A stretch of 23,207 bases of DNA from TH5896 sp050748485. GTDB taxonomy: Archaea; Thermoproteota; Nitrososphaeria; Nitrososphaerales; Nitrososphaeraceae. The DNA lies in the NCBI GenBank assembly GCA_050748485.1, contig JBOGPP010000138.1, forward strand, positions 1 through 23,207. The letters are read 5' to 3'. Below the pieces are notes generated by a model. That model saw nothing but the letters and a program-made list of their open reading frames with translations. It was not told the DNA's origin and searched no databases. How positions within the stretch are numbered: position 1 is the first letter of the stretch; the number at the start of each line of letters is the position of its first letter. The position numbers were made by a program, and so were the translations under genes. Positions 7,023-14,377 of the stretch are shown here, piece by piece.

Positions 7023-8030
7023 ATGGCTACTTTAGCTCAGGCGAAAGCTGCTGAAAGTATTGGGAATACCCCACTAGTAGAACTTTCTACGTTTTCAACC
7101 AAATACGTTAAGTTTTATGCTAAACTCGAATGGTATAATCCATTTGGGTCGGTGAAAGATAGACCCGCGTATTGGATGATCAAGGATGGCGAAAGGAAAG
7201 GATCTCTTAGAAAGGGTTCCAGCATCATTATCGAACCTAGTTCGGGTAATACTGGAATCGCCTTGGCTGGCATTGCCACGGCTTTAGGCTATAAAGTTGA
7301 AATAGTCATTCCTGAGAAAGTAAGTCAAGAGACCAAGTCACTGTTGAGAAAATTGGGAGCTAGTTTACATGAAACAACAGACGATCTTTGTCCAAGAGTG
7401 GGAGCCGGTACCGATCAGAGTATAGCTCTTGCAAAGGCCATATCGAAACCCAGGCCTGATATATACTACATGCCAAATCAATATGAAAATGATGCAAACT
7501 TCTTGTCTCATTATGAAGCAACGGGGCCTGAAATATGGGAACAAACTGAAGGTAGCGTAACGCACTTTGTCACAGGATGCGGAACTGGGGGAACAATCAC
7601 CGGTACGGGGACGTTCTTAAAGGAAAAAAATCCAAAGATCAAAGTCATAGCAGTACAGGCACAACGAAACCATTTATTGCAAGGTTTGAGGAATTTTGAA
7701 GAATCCGCTATGCCGGACCTGTTCTCGAGAAGAAAACATATCGTTGATGGATGGATTACGGCTACCAACGATGAATCATTCGTGATGGTAAAAGAATTGG
7801 CCGAAAAAGAGAGGCTATTTGTCGGTCCCTCGACTGGCGCCGTGATGTCAGCTATGGTGAAGATCTCACAAGAAATGAAAAGCAGAGGCTCTATTGTAGG
7901 CATTTTTGCAGACGATGGTAGGAAGTTTAAGACACTCTATAAACAATTGAATTTGTTTGACGAGAGCCAGATTGCCAGCATAATAGCTGAGTCAAAGCAT
8001 CTCCCATCTCTAGCCTTTGATGCCAATTAG
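7023..8030 (+). CDS. CysM-like PLP-dependent cysteine synthase
   Basis: This 335-residue fold-type II PLP enzyme replaces a leaving group on O-acetylserine or O-phosphoserine with sulfur to make cysteine. The PLP lysine is K45 in S-V-K-D-R-P. The substrate loop is P-S-S-G-N-T-G (72-78), and the phosphate cup is G-C-G-T-G-G-T (185-191). The P after S-V-K-D-R and the L-R-N at 222-224 resemble Mycobacterium CysM, in which an Arg in that segment reads the phosphate of O-phosphoserine; R223 would be the equivalent. A tail beyond 315 extends past the core. It lies 4 nt behind tusA, which suggests a protein-bound sulfur donor as in the CysO-CysM system. Confidence 0.9.
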   Translation: MATLAQAKAAESIGNTPLVELSTFSTKYVKFYAKLEWYNPFGSVKDRPAYWMIKDGERKGSLRKGSSIIIEPSSGNTGIALAGIATALGYKVEIVIPEKVSQETKSLLRKLGASLHETTDDLCPRVGAGTDQSIALAKAISKPRPDIYYMPNQYENDANFLSHYEATGPEIWEQTEGSVTHFVTGCGTGGTITGTGTFLKEKNPKIKVIAVQAQRNHLLQGLRNFEESAMPDLFSRRKHIVDGWITATNDESFVMVKELAEKERLFVGPSTGAVMSAMVKISQEMKSRGSIVGIFADDGRKFKTLYKQLNLFDESQIASIIAESKHLPSLAFDAN

Positions 8031-8064
8031 CATCAAAGCATATGCCATTGGAAGTCATTAAATG

Positions 8065-9042
8065 TTATAGACCAACTCCTCGAATCTCCACTAGCCACTT
8101 TTCGACGTCTAACGCTGCCATACATCCAAATCCTCCAGCTGTGATCGCCTGACGATATCTATAATCGTGTACATCGCCAGCTGCGAATACTCCGTCAACG
8201 CTTGTTCTAGTGTTCTTCGTCAGAGCAATGTAACCTCTATCATCGAGCTGCAGTTGGCCTTTAAAGATAGACGTGTTGGGTTCATGTCCTATCGCGACAA
8301 AGAGGCCGCCAACGGATATTTTCCTTTCCTCACCTGTCCTAAGATTCCTAACTGAAATGCTGTTGATCTTCCTATTGCCGCTAATATCAGATACTACATG
8401 ATCCCAGACGAAATCAATCTTCGGATTTTCAAAGGCCTTTTCTTGGAGGATCTTGCTCGCTCTCAAAAAGTCCTTTCTATGAATTATCTTCACAGATTTT
8501 CCAAATTTTGTCAAAAATGTTGCTTCCTCAATTGCGGTATCACCTCCGCCTACGACCGCAATATCCTCCCCCTTGAAAAACGGGCCGTCACATGTTGCGC
8601 AGTATGAGATGCCCTTACCTGCGAACTCTTGCTCAGCTTTCAGGCCTAGCTTTCGAGGAGATGCCCCAGTGCAGATGATAACTGACTCAGAGCGGAACTC
8701 CTGGCCATGTGTTTTAATTCCGAAAGGCCTCCTCTTGAAATCGACTTCCACTACCTCATCATCTAATAACTTCGCCCCAAACCTCTCTGCCTGTTGACGC
8801 ATATTCATCATCAATTCAGGGCCAAAAATTCCGTTTGGAAATCCTGGATAATTTTCTACCTCACTTGTCGTCATCAGCTGGCCTCCGGGGAGAGATCCCG
8901 AGATTAGAAGCGTATTCAATTTAGCTCTAGAAGTATATATCCCAGCGGTATAACCTGCCGGTCCAGACCCTATAATTACCACTTCATATGTGTCAGGTCT
9001 TTGGGAAGAATTGCTTTCGCTTCTCCGAGGATCGTTGGACAT
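8065..9042 (-). CDS. trxB: Thioredoxin-disulfide reductase
   Basis: This FAD/NAD(P)-dependent reductase keeps thioredoxin reduced. In order it shows the FAD-binding G-S-G-P-A-G (25-30), G-G-Q-L near 53-56, the redox pair C148-A-T-C151, the nucleotide-binding G-G-G-D-T-A (165-170) and the C-terminal A-G-D-V-H-D FAD motif. The H-R-K then R pattern in the nucleotide domain resembles the H-R-R...R of NADPH-using enzymes. Length (325) is normal with a 15-residue polar N-terminal extension. The stop faces the cysteine synthase stop (convergent genes, 34 nt apart). Confidence 0.95.
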   Translation of the reverse strand: MSNDPRRSESNSSQRPDTYEVVIIGSGPAGYTAGIYTSRAKLNTLLISGSLPGGQLMTTSEVENYPGFPNGIFGPELMMNMRQQAERFGAKLLDDEVVEVDFKRRPFGIKTHGQEFRSESVIICTGASPRKLGLKAEQEFAGKGISYCATCDGPFFKGEDIAVVGGGDTAIEEATFLTKFGKSVKIIHRKDFLRASKILQEKAFENPKIDFVWDHVVSDISGNRKINSISVRNLRTGEERKISVGGLFVAIGHEPNTSIFKGQLQLDDRGYIALTKNTRTSVDGVFAAGDVHDYRYRQAITAGGFGCMAALDVEKWLVEIRGVGL

Positions 9043-9463
9043 GGATTTTTAGGATCTAAGGAGTAACGACCTGTTAATAATTCGTTCGGAAATGCTATTG
9101 TATTCATTGTTTGTCGCCTACAATGGATGGTCTACTCACAGAGACGTGACGATAACAGATCCACCTACTAGATCACATTGAAATGATTTCGCTAGATCTC
9201 ATTAGAAGGCGTGAATTGGGCACCAATGCTACGAGACACCGGTTAACTCTAGTACCTGTACCGAGCTTTCTCAAACAATATTGCCAACATTTGAGCCAGC
9301 TATATCATTTAGTATTATTCCGAAAAAACCAAAATCATCGAGTTGTGAAGTTCGAAGGTAGCTCATTGGGAAACAAAAGTGCCGTGCCATCAGTTATGCT
9401 AGCACATGAAGTCATTTGTCGAATCAATCAGCGCTCTGCTAGATTTCAACTAATGTTCGGCAC
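9043..9463. other. Intergenic stretch without recognisable gene
   Basis: This 421-bp gap holds the promoter of trxB at its left end. The plus strand stays open from 9183, but most of that frame runs antisense through the thiazole synthase gene and has no family features. I see no structured RNA and no repeats. Confidence 0.5.
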
Positions 9464-10288
9464 TCATTTTTTTGCATTTTTTACCTTAACCTTCGGAAAT
9501 TCAGATAATCCCTTTAGCTTGTCGGTTACTATGTCTGCAACTTTCTTCCCTGATAGAAGCATAGAACCAAACGTTGGGCCCATTCTTGGAAGACCAAATG
9601 TTTCAGTCACGGACATGCCAGTCGCCACTAATCCTGGAAATATCTCCCCAGTATTTTCTACTACAGCGTCTTCTCCCTCATCCACCCACATAGGATCCAT
9701 CCCCTTCCAATCGACGAGACCTCTTTGCATTAATCTCTTGACTGCAACGGAATCATGACCGGAGGCATCAACTACAATGCGGCTTTCCAGTGCAATTGGG
9801 TCTACGCATGTGATATTTCTTGGAAGTGCTGAAACCGGCATCCAATTTACAACAACACCACCTACCCGCTTGTTCTTGAGGACCAAATCATCAAACTTCG
9901 TAAGTTGTAAAAAACGAACTCCTGCATCACATGCAGCGGCAATGAGCTTAGAACATGCCTCGGGACCCCAAGTTGCATACAAACTATCGCTTATCTTCTT
10001 GTACCTAACTCCCAATTCTTCCCATACCATCTGAGCGGGTGCTCTTACTGTTACAGGATTCATCATGTAGCCTCCTACCCAGTAACCGCCGCCAAGGTAA
10101 TTGTTTTGTTCAACCACTAGAGTCCTTAACCCATTATTCGCTAACCCCCTGGCCGCAGTCAAGCCAGCGGGGCCTCCGCCTATCACGATTACATCGGACT
10201 GAGAATATTCCTGCAATGTATCATTAAACATCGAAGTGATTGTTCTTGTGATTTCACTTTCGCTTACTTCTGAAAATATCCTTGCCAT
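9464..10288 (-). CDS. thi4: Thiamine thiazole synthase (Thi4), Cys type
   Basis: Thi4 makes the ADP-thiazole moiety of thiamine from NAD and glycine. The 274-residue protein has the dinucleotide-binding G-G-G-P-A-G (37-42), the G-G-G-Y-W-V-G-G region (66-73) and the C-terminal G-L-P-R-M-G-P-T-F-G (232-241) typical of Thi4. In the segment aligned with yeast C-C-M-D-P this protein has T-C-V-D-P, so C161 sits where yeast Cys205 donates its sulfur. Methanococcal Thi4 has His there and uses free sulfide. The protein is therefore predicted to be a single-turnover, sulfur-sacrificing enzyme. The ATG at 10288 is 23 nt from a strong TATA box with a palindrome between them. Confidence 0.93.
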   Translation of the reverse strand: MARIFSEVSESEITRTITSMFNDTLQEYSQSDVIVIGGGPAGLTAARGLANNGLRTLVVEQNNYLGGGYWVGGYMMNPVTVRAPAQMVWEELGVRYKKISDSLYATWGPEACSKLIAAACDAGVRFLQLTKFDDLVLKNKRVGGVVVNWMPVSALPRNITCVDPIALESRIVVDASGHDSVAVKRLMQRGLVDWKGMDPMWVDEGEDAVVENTGEIFPGLVATGMSVTETFGLPRMGPTFGSMLLSGKKVADIVTDKLKGLSEFPKVKVKNAKK

Positions 10289-10298
10289 TGTGGTAAAC

Positions 10299-10309
10299 GT
10301 ACTTTGTAC
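10299..10309. promoter_or_regulatory. Palindrome in the thi4 promoter, candidate operator
   Basis: GTACTTTGTAC is a perfect GTAC/GTAC inverted repeat around a 3-nt centre. It lies between the thi4 TATA box and start codon, where a bound repressor would block initiation. The regulator is unknown. Confidence 0.35.
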
Positions 10310-10310
10310 A

Positions 10311-10319
10311 TATAAATAT
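10311..10319 (-). promoter_or_regulatory. TATA box of thi4
   Basis: The minus strand reads ATATTTATA within a longer A/T run, 23-31 nt upstream of the ATG at 10288. A leaderless thi4 transcript is expected. Confidence 0.55.
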
Positions 10320-10398
10320 ATTATTTACTCTCATATATCTGCAGACAAATCTTCCGTGCTCTCGTAGTCAGGCCAACATCACTAGATAGTGAAAGTAT

Positions 10399-11547
10399 CT
10401 ACTGACCTTTAGGTTGCGAACTCGAAACTGGATCGGTGCGAATCTTGGCATCTATATTTTCGACCAGATTCAGCAACTCCACTTTATGTGAGTTGAGATA
10501 TTCAAGGCCCCTATCCCTCAACCGTATATTATATAACCTGAGATCACGATGTTCGTCGAAAAATTGTTCGATCATAGCTGCCCCGTGTTTGGTCGGATTT
10601 ATTAATAGTTCAAGGTTATTAGTCGTGGCATCCAAGTCTCCTTTTTCTATTGCTAACCTGATCTCACCAAGTATTTCACTTATATCTCGAAGCTGCTGGA
10701 CAGGAGCTGAAATGGTTTTGGTTCTATGCAAAAGCCCTGTCCGTTTAGTACTTCCTACCTTTTCTGCAATAGCTTTTGCTAATTCGTAGTATTCTTCCTT
10801 TCTGCCAAACGGATAGTAACCATATTTTTGTTCCCTACGTACAACTAAGCCCTTCATAGCCAACCTAGTGAGTGCGTACTCAACTTCCTCTTTGTCCATA
10901 GTTGTGATCCAGACTATTTTTCCAGGATAATTGTAACCTTGCCTGATAGCTTCAAGAACTACGACTTCAACAATGCGCCTGAATCCTTCTTCGGCTCTTG
11001 CGTATTCAAAATCTCTATCTCTAACCGCTTTTCTTGCGAAAGATATATCAATTTCGATAGAACGCTTGAGTGCCTCCAATCCATCTCCTACATTTTTGCT
11101 CAGAACCAAATAGCAAGCCAAATTATACCAGGCCATCCCGTCATTTGGATCAAAATCTATCGCATTTTCACAAGCTTGTATTGCTTTTTCATAATTTTTT
11201 AACTTATAAAAGGCTAATCCCTTTAGGTTCCAAGCTTCTGCGTTATTAATGTCGATTTCAAGAGCCTTATCGTAGCATGAAACGGCTACTGTAAACTCGT
11301 CCAAATGAAAATGGGCGTAACCTTTTTTGATCCATGCATCAACATAACTGGGGTCGAGGCGTAAAGCCAAATCAAAATCTCGAATCGCATCTTCCATTTT
11401 GTCGTCAGACATATGAGAAATTCCTTTCTTGTATTGGTCAGTCTTTTGAATATCTTTAATATCCAGTTGTTCCTCTTCGCTGGATCGAACAGAAATATCA
11501 TCATTCCGATCCTTATTAGGCGTCCTCCTCCAAAGGAAATTGCCCAT
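10399..11547 (-). CDS. TPR repeat protein with winged-helix domain
   Basis: The 382-residue protein starts with a charged, Asp/Glu-rich segment (1-35). About four tetratricopeptide repeats follow (roughly 36-69, 70-103, 104-137, 138-170), recognisable by the spacing of Trp/Gly/Ala/Pro, as in A-W-N-L-K-G and A-L-E-I-D. Next is a likely winged-helix domain (about 190-255) with V-E-Y-A-L-T-R-L-A-M-K-G-L-V and the wing Y-G-Y-Y-P-F-G-R-K. A helical C-terminal part (265-370) ends in a polar tail. TPRs mediate protein contacts and winged helices usually bind DNA or RNA, so a regulatory scaffold is likely. No catalytic motif is seen and the target is unknown. Next upstream is a 56-residue membrane protein gene on the same strand. 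Confidence 0.85.
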   Translation of the reverse strand: MGNFLWRRTPNKDRNDDISVRSSEEEQLDIKDIQKTDQYKKGISHMSDDKMEDAIRDFDLALRLDPSYVDAWIKKGYAHFHLDEFTVAVSCYDKALEIDINNAEAWNLKGLAFYKLKNYEKAIQACENAIDFDPNDGMAWYNLACYLVLSKNVGDGLEALKRSIEIDISFARKAVRDRDFEYARAEEGFRRIVEVVVLEAIRQGYNYPGKIVWITTMDKEEVEYALTRLAMKGLVVRREQKYGYYPFGRKEEYYELAKAIAEKVGSTKRTGLLHRTKTISAPVQQLRDISEILGEIRLAIEKGDLDATTNNLELLINPTKHGAAMIEQFFDEHRDLRLYNIRLRDRGLEYLNSHKVELLNLVENIDAKIRTDPVSSSQPKGQ

Positions 11548-11652
11548 TTAATTAATCTTCTCCAATCGTAGTTAAATACATTTGGAACCGCTTCACCACA
11601 GAAAATTCAAGTCTTGTGGTTTTTGTTGCTAAGATAGGAAACGTTTTATTGT

Positions 11653-11823
11653 TCAATACCCTATTGGCGGGTTCGACATGGAGACAATACCCAAAGAGGA
11701 ATAAACATAAAGTGACATTTCAGAGCTGGGGATGGTTGTGAGATATATCATCAGAGTAGGAACTGCACCGCATACAATAATCGTCAATATGATTAGCCAA
11801 ACGGCAGTCATTTTCTCTACCAT
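11653..11823 (-). CDS. Small single-span membrane protein (56 residues)
   Basis: This short ATG-to-TGA frame encodes 56 residues. A short charged start (M-V-E-K) is followed by one hydrophobic segment of about 20 residues (8-28) and a polar tail containing P-P-I-G-Y at the end. It is preceded by a good TATA box (11846-11854) at leaderless spacing, which supports a real gene. It sits between the TPR gene and sucC, divergent from sucC. No family is recognised. Single-span mini-proteins of this kind often act as subunits or modulators of membrane complexes, but nothing here points to a partner. Confidence 0.6.
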   Translation of the reverse strand: MVEKMTAVWLIILTIIVCGAVPTLMIYLTTIPSSEMSLYVYSSLGIVSMSNPPIGY

Positions 11824-11845
11824 ATTTTCAATTTTTGTTGATTAC

Positions 11846-11854
11846 ATATATAAA
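11846..11854 (-). promoter_or_regulatory. TATA box of the small membrane protein gene
   Basis: The minus strand reads TTTATATAT, 23-31 nt upstream of the ATG at 11823. The spacing fits a leaderless transcript. Confidence 0.5.
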
Positions 11855-11958
11855 TTTTAAAACCGATAAGTGCCGAAGAAGATAGTTATGACAGAAATCT
11901 GGGGAGTTTGTAGTTCTTTTACATTATTTAGAGTCTTTAATAACAAAATTGAATAGAA

Positions 11959-11967
11959 TTATAAATA
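11959..11967 (+). promoter_or_regulatory. TATA box of sucCD
   Basis: TTATAAATA ends 25 nt before the sucC ATG at 11992. This is the usual archaeal spacing for initiation at the start codon. Confidence 0.55.
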
Positions 11968-11991
11968 AGTTAATTAATTTTTCTTCAAGAG

Positions 11992-13122
11992 ATGAGGCTA
12001 CTAGAATATCAAGGGAAAGAGCTTTTTAGGGAATTTGGGATTCCAACGCCCAAGTCCCGCATGGCATTCTCAATCGAGGAAGCCCGTTCGCTTCTTAGGA
12101 ATGGACTAAAGTTTCCAATAGTATTAAAATCGCAAGTCCCAGTTGGAGGTCGAGGAAAGGCGGGGGCCATCAAAAAGTGTCGAAATATAACTGATGTTGA
12201 AAGTAATTTTATTGAGGTCATGAACAAGAAAATTGAGGGCGAATCTCCTAGAGGCATTTTACTTGAAGAAGTCATAGATATTTCAAAAGAATTGTATGTG
12301 TCTCTATTTCTGAATCGCAGTGCGAGGTGCTTTTCTTTGATCGTCTCAGCTGCTGGAGGGATGGACATTGAATCGGCCAAGAATAGATTTATTTTGGACG
12401 TTACTTCCACAGATGAAATTGGAGATATTGCCGCTAGAATTGGTGGAATGGCGGGACTAGATGGTGACGATCGAAAAAAATTTGTAGAATTCGTGCAGAA
12501 CCTTTATAGATTGCTTTGTGAGAAGGAGGCTGAACTAGTAGAAGTAAATCCAGCTGCTCTTTTAGCTAATGGTTCAATTGTAGCATTGGACTCTAAGGTG
12601 ATCTTGGATGACAATTCATTGTTTCGGCATCCCGAGTTGATGAAGTATGAGGAGGCCACTGAGCTAGAATCTCTTGCAAAGAAGAATGGGTTTTCATTTG
12701 TACAGCTCAAGGGAAATATTGCAATTATTGGTAACGGCGCTGGCTTGGTTATGTCGACACTCGACATGGTATCTGATGCGGGAGGAGATGCTGGTGCTTT
12801 CCTTGATTTTGGTGGGAGCGCGACATCTGAAACGATTTATCAAGCACTTACGGTTATTAGTAGAGTGAAGACAATTCAAACAATTGTTGTGAATTTATTT
12901 GGAGGAATAGTAAGAACCGACCTGGTTGCCCAAGGTATTCTAAGGGCATATGTAAACAACCTGATAACAGTACCTTTGTTCGCTAGAATTTCAGGAGCCG
13001 AATCACTTAAGGCAAAGGAAATACTCGAGGATTCTAAAGCTCATTTGTTTGATAGGATCGAAGATGCAATCCAATCAGCGGTGCAAGGAATAAAGTCCCA
13101 AGAAAGAAAGGCCATACTATGA
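11992..13122 (+). CDS. sucC: Succinyl-CoA ligase (NDP-forming), beta subunit
   Basis: SucC is the ATP-grasp subunit of succinyl-CoA synthetase, which interconverts succinyl-CoA and succinate with nucleotide phosphorylation. The 376-residue protein opens with the family signature L-L-E-Y-Q-G-K-E (3-10). It has the nucleotide-binding K46 and G-G-R-G-K-A-G-A-I (52-60), the Mg-site E-V-N-P segment, and the C-terminal CoA-ligase domain with F-G-G-I-V-R-T-D. It overlaps sucD by 4 bp (ATGA), indicating translational coupling. In thaumarchaea succinyl-CoA is also an intermediate of the 3-hydroxypropionate/4-hydroxybutyrate carbon-fixation cycle, so this enzyme links that cycle to the partial TCA cycle. 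That last point is general knowledge, not seen here. Confidence 0.95.
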   Translation: MRLLEYQGKELFREFGIPTPKSRMAFSIEEARSLLRNGLKFPIVLKSQVPVGGRGKAGAIKKCRNITDVESNFIEVMNKKIEGESPRGILLEEVIDISKELYVSLFLNRSARCFSLIVSAAGGMDIESAKNRFILDVTSTDEIGDIAARIGGMAGLDGDDRKKFVEFVQNLYRLLCEKEAELVEVNPAALLANGSIVALDSKVILDDNSLFRHPELMKYEEATELESLAKKNGFSFVQLKGNIAIIGNGAGLVMSTLDMVSDAGGDAGAFLDFGGSATSETIYQALTVISRVKTIQTIVVNLFGGIVRTDLVAQGILRAYVNNLITVPLFARISGAESLKAKEILEDSKAHLFDRIEDAIQSAVQGIKSQERKAIL

Positions 13123-14054
13123 CCAACCAAATATATGATTATGACTTGATGAAGATCCTTGTTGGAAATATCGGAGACTCAGATTATGCAAGACAACCTG
13201 TGATAGTGCAAGGCATGACAGGCAGTTTTGGGTCTGTTCATACTAAACTAATGAGAGAATATGGTACCAATATTGTCGCGGGAGTAACCCCTGGGAAAGG
13301 GGGCCAATTCTTCGAAGAGGTTCCTATATTCAACAGCGTAAGTGAGGCTATCTCAAATACTAATGCAAAAATATCCATAGTTTTTGTTCCAGCCGCTCAC
13401 TTCTTGAATGCCGCGATGGAATCTTTGGAAAATGGAATAAGGCTAATTGTGGCAATTCCTGAGCATGTGCCCATTAGAGATTCTATGAAAGTGATTGAAT
13501 ATGCCAAAGAAAGAGGGGCTAGAATCATCGGTCCAAATACCCCCGGGATTATTGTCCCGGGCACTATTAAGTTAGGAATAATGCCTGCAGTTCCCTTTAC
13601 TCCTGGTAAAACAATCGTTTTCTCAAGAAGTGGTACCCTTATGTATGAAGTTGCGTTTAATTTGTCCAGGAATGGTTACGGACAGAAGATCTGCCTTGGA
13701 ATAGGTGGCGATCCAATCAACGGCACCACCTTAATTGAAGCAATCGAAATGGTGAAGACTTCTGAGAACAATGATCCGATAGTGATTGTAGGAGAAATTG
13801 GTGGTGATGCAGAAGAAAAGTTTGTAAGCTATTTGGAAGCCAATGGTATTTCAAATCGCATGGTAGCGTATATCGCTGGTAGATCGGCGCCAAAAGAGAA
13901 GAAGATGGGTCACGCAGGGGCAATAGTATATGGGAAGTACGGTTCAGCAGAATCCAAGTTCGAGAGCTTTGCTCGTTTAGGCATTCCTGTGGCAAAAACC
14001 CCGGCTGAACTTCCCTTACTTCTCAGAGTTAAGACAAATCAGCGAGAGGTTTGA
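13119..14054 (+). CDS. sucD: Succinyl-CoA ligase (NDP-forming), alpha subunit
   Basis: SucD binds CoA and carries the phosphohistidine. The 311-residue protein has the Rossmann-type CoA-binding Q-G-M-T-G-S-F-G (31-38), G-P-N-T-P-G (138-143), the ligase-CoA domain with G-I-G-G-D-P (194-199), and the catalytic histidine H265 in K-M-G-H-A-G-A. All match active SucD proteins. It uses the ATG at 13119 that overlaps the sucC stop. The two subunits would form the usual alpha2beta2 or alpha-beta enzyme in the cytoplasm. Confidence 0.95.
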   Translation: MTNQIYDYDLMKILVGNIGDSDYARQPVIVQGMTGSFGSVHTKLMREYGTNIVAGVTPGKGGQFFEEVPIFNSVSEAISNTNAKISIVFVPAAHFLNAAMESLENGIRLIVAIPEHVPIRDSMKVIEYAKERGARIIGPNTPGIIVPGTIKLGIMPAVPFTPGKTIVFSRSGTLMYEVAFNLSRNGYGQKICLGIGGDPINGTTLIEAIEMVKTSENNDPIVIVGEIGGDAEEKFVSYLEANGISNRMVAYIAGRSAPKEKKMGHAGAIVYGKYGSAESKFESFARLGIPVAKTPAELPLLLRVKTNQREV

Positions 14055-14145
14055 ATCCCTGTTCACAGGACCCGACTTTTAATGTGTCTGACTAAATATA
14101 CATTCATATTTTTGTTGTGAGATCCACAAATTATTCTGTCTGATA

Positions 14146-14319
14146 ATGGAAACAGAAAAGAGATTCTGTGATCGCTGCATGACCAAGTCTGAACATGTTT
14201 TGGTCGAAGATGAAGAAATAATTGTTACCTATAGGAGGAAAAGAATATATATATGCACCAATTGTGGACACAAGTCATATCGTAGATCTTTTCGTCCGAG
14301 CGCTGAGTCGGTGTATTGA
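14146..14319 (+). CDS. Small two-CxxC zinc-binding protein (57 residues)
   Basis: A complete ATG-to-TGA frame encodes 57 residues. C8-D-R-C11 and C37-T-N-C40 are placed as in a zinc ribbon, and an Arg/Lys-rich stretch surrounds the second knuckle (R30-R33, then H42-K-S-Y-R-R). The basic surface suggests nucleic-acid binding. The first frame of the methyltransferase ORF overlaps it, but the Cys pattern makes this the coding frame here. An A/T-rich TATA-like sequence (CTAAATATACA) lies about 45 nt upstream of the ATG. The methyltransferase gene follows closely on the same strand and may be co-transcribed. No named family is recognised. Confidence 0.7.
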   Translation: METEKRFCDRCMTKSEHVLVEDEEIIVTYRRKRIYICTNCGHKSYRRSFRPSAESVY

Positions 14320-14377
14320 CTATCTTTTGCATCCACAGGATATAGCCAGTTTCATTGTGGGACTTAAAACGGAGTAT

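Noticed and set aside
9183..9758. 191-codon plus-strand open frame
   Set aside because: Over half of it is antisense to thi4, the rest runs through the intergenic gap, and the protein has no family features.
10289..10398. Possible thiamine (TPP) riboswitch before thi4
   Set aside because: The gap to the TATA box is too short for a leader and none of the TPP aptamer core sequences are visible.
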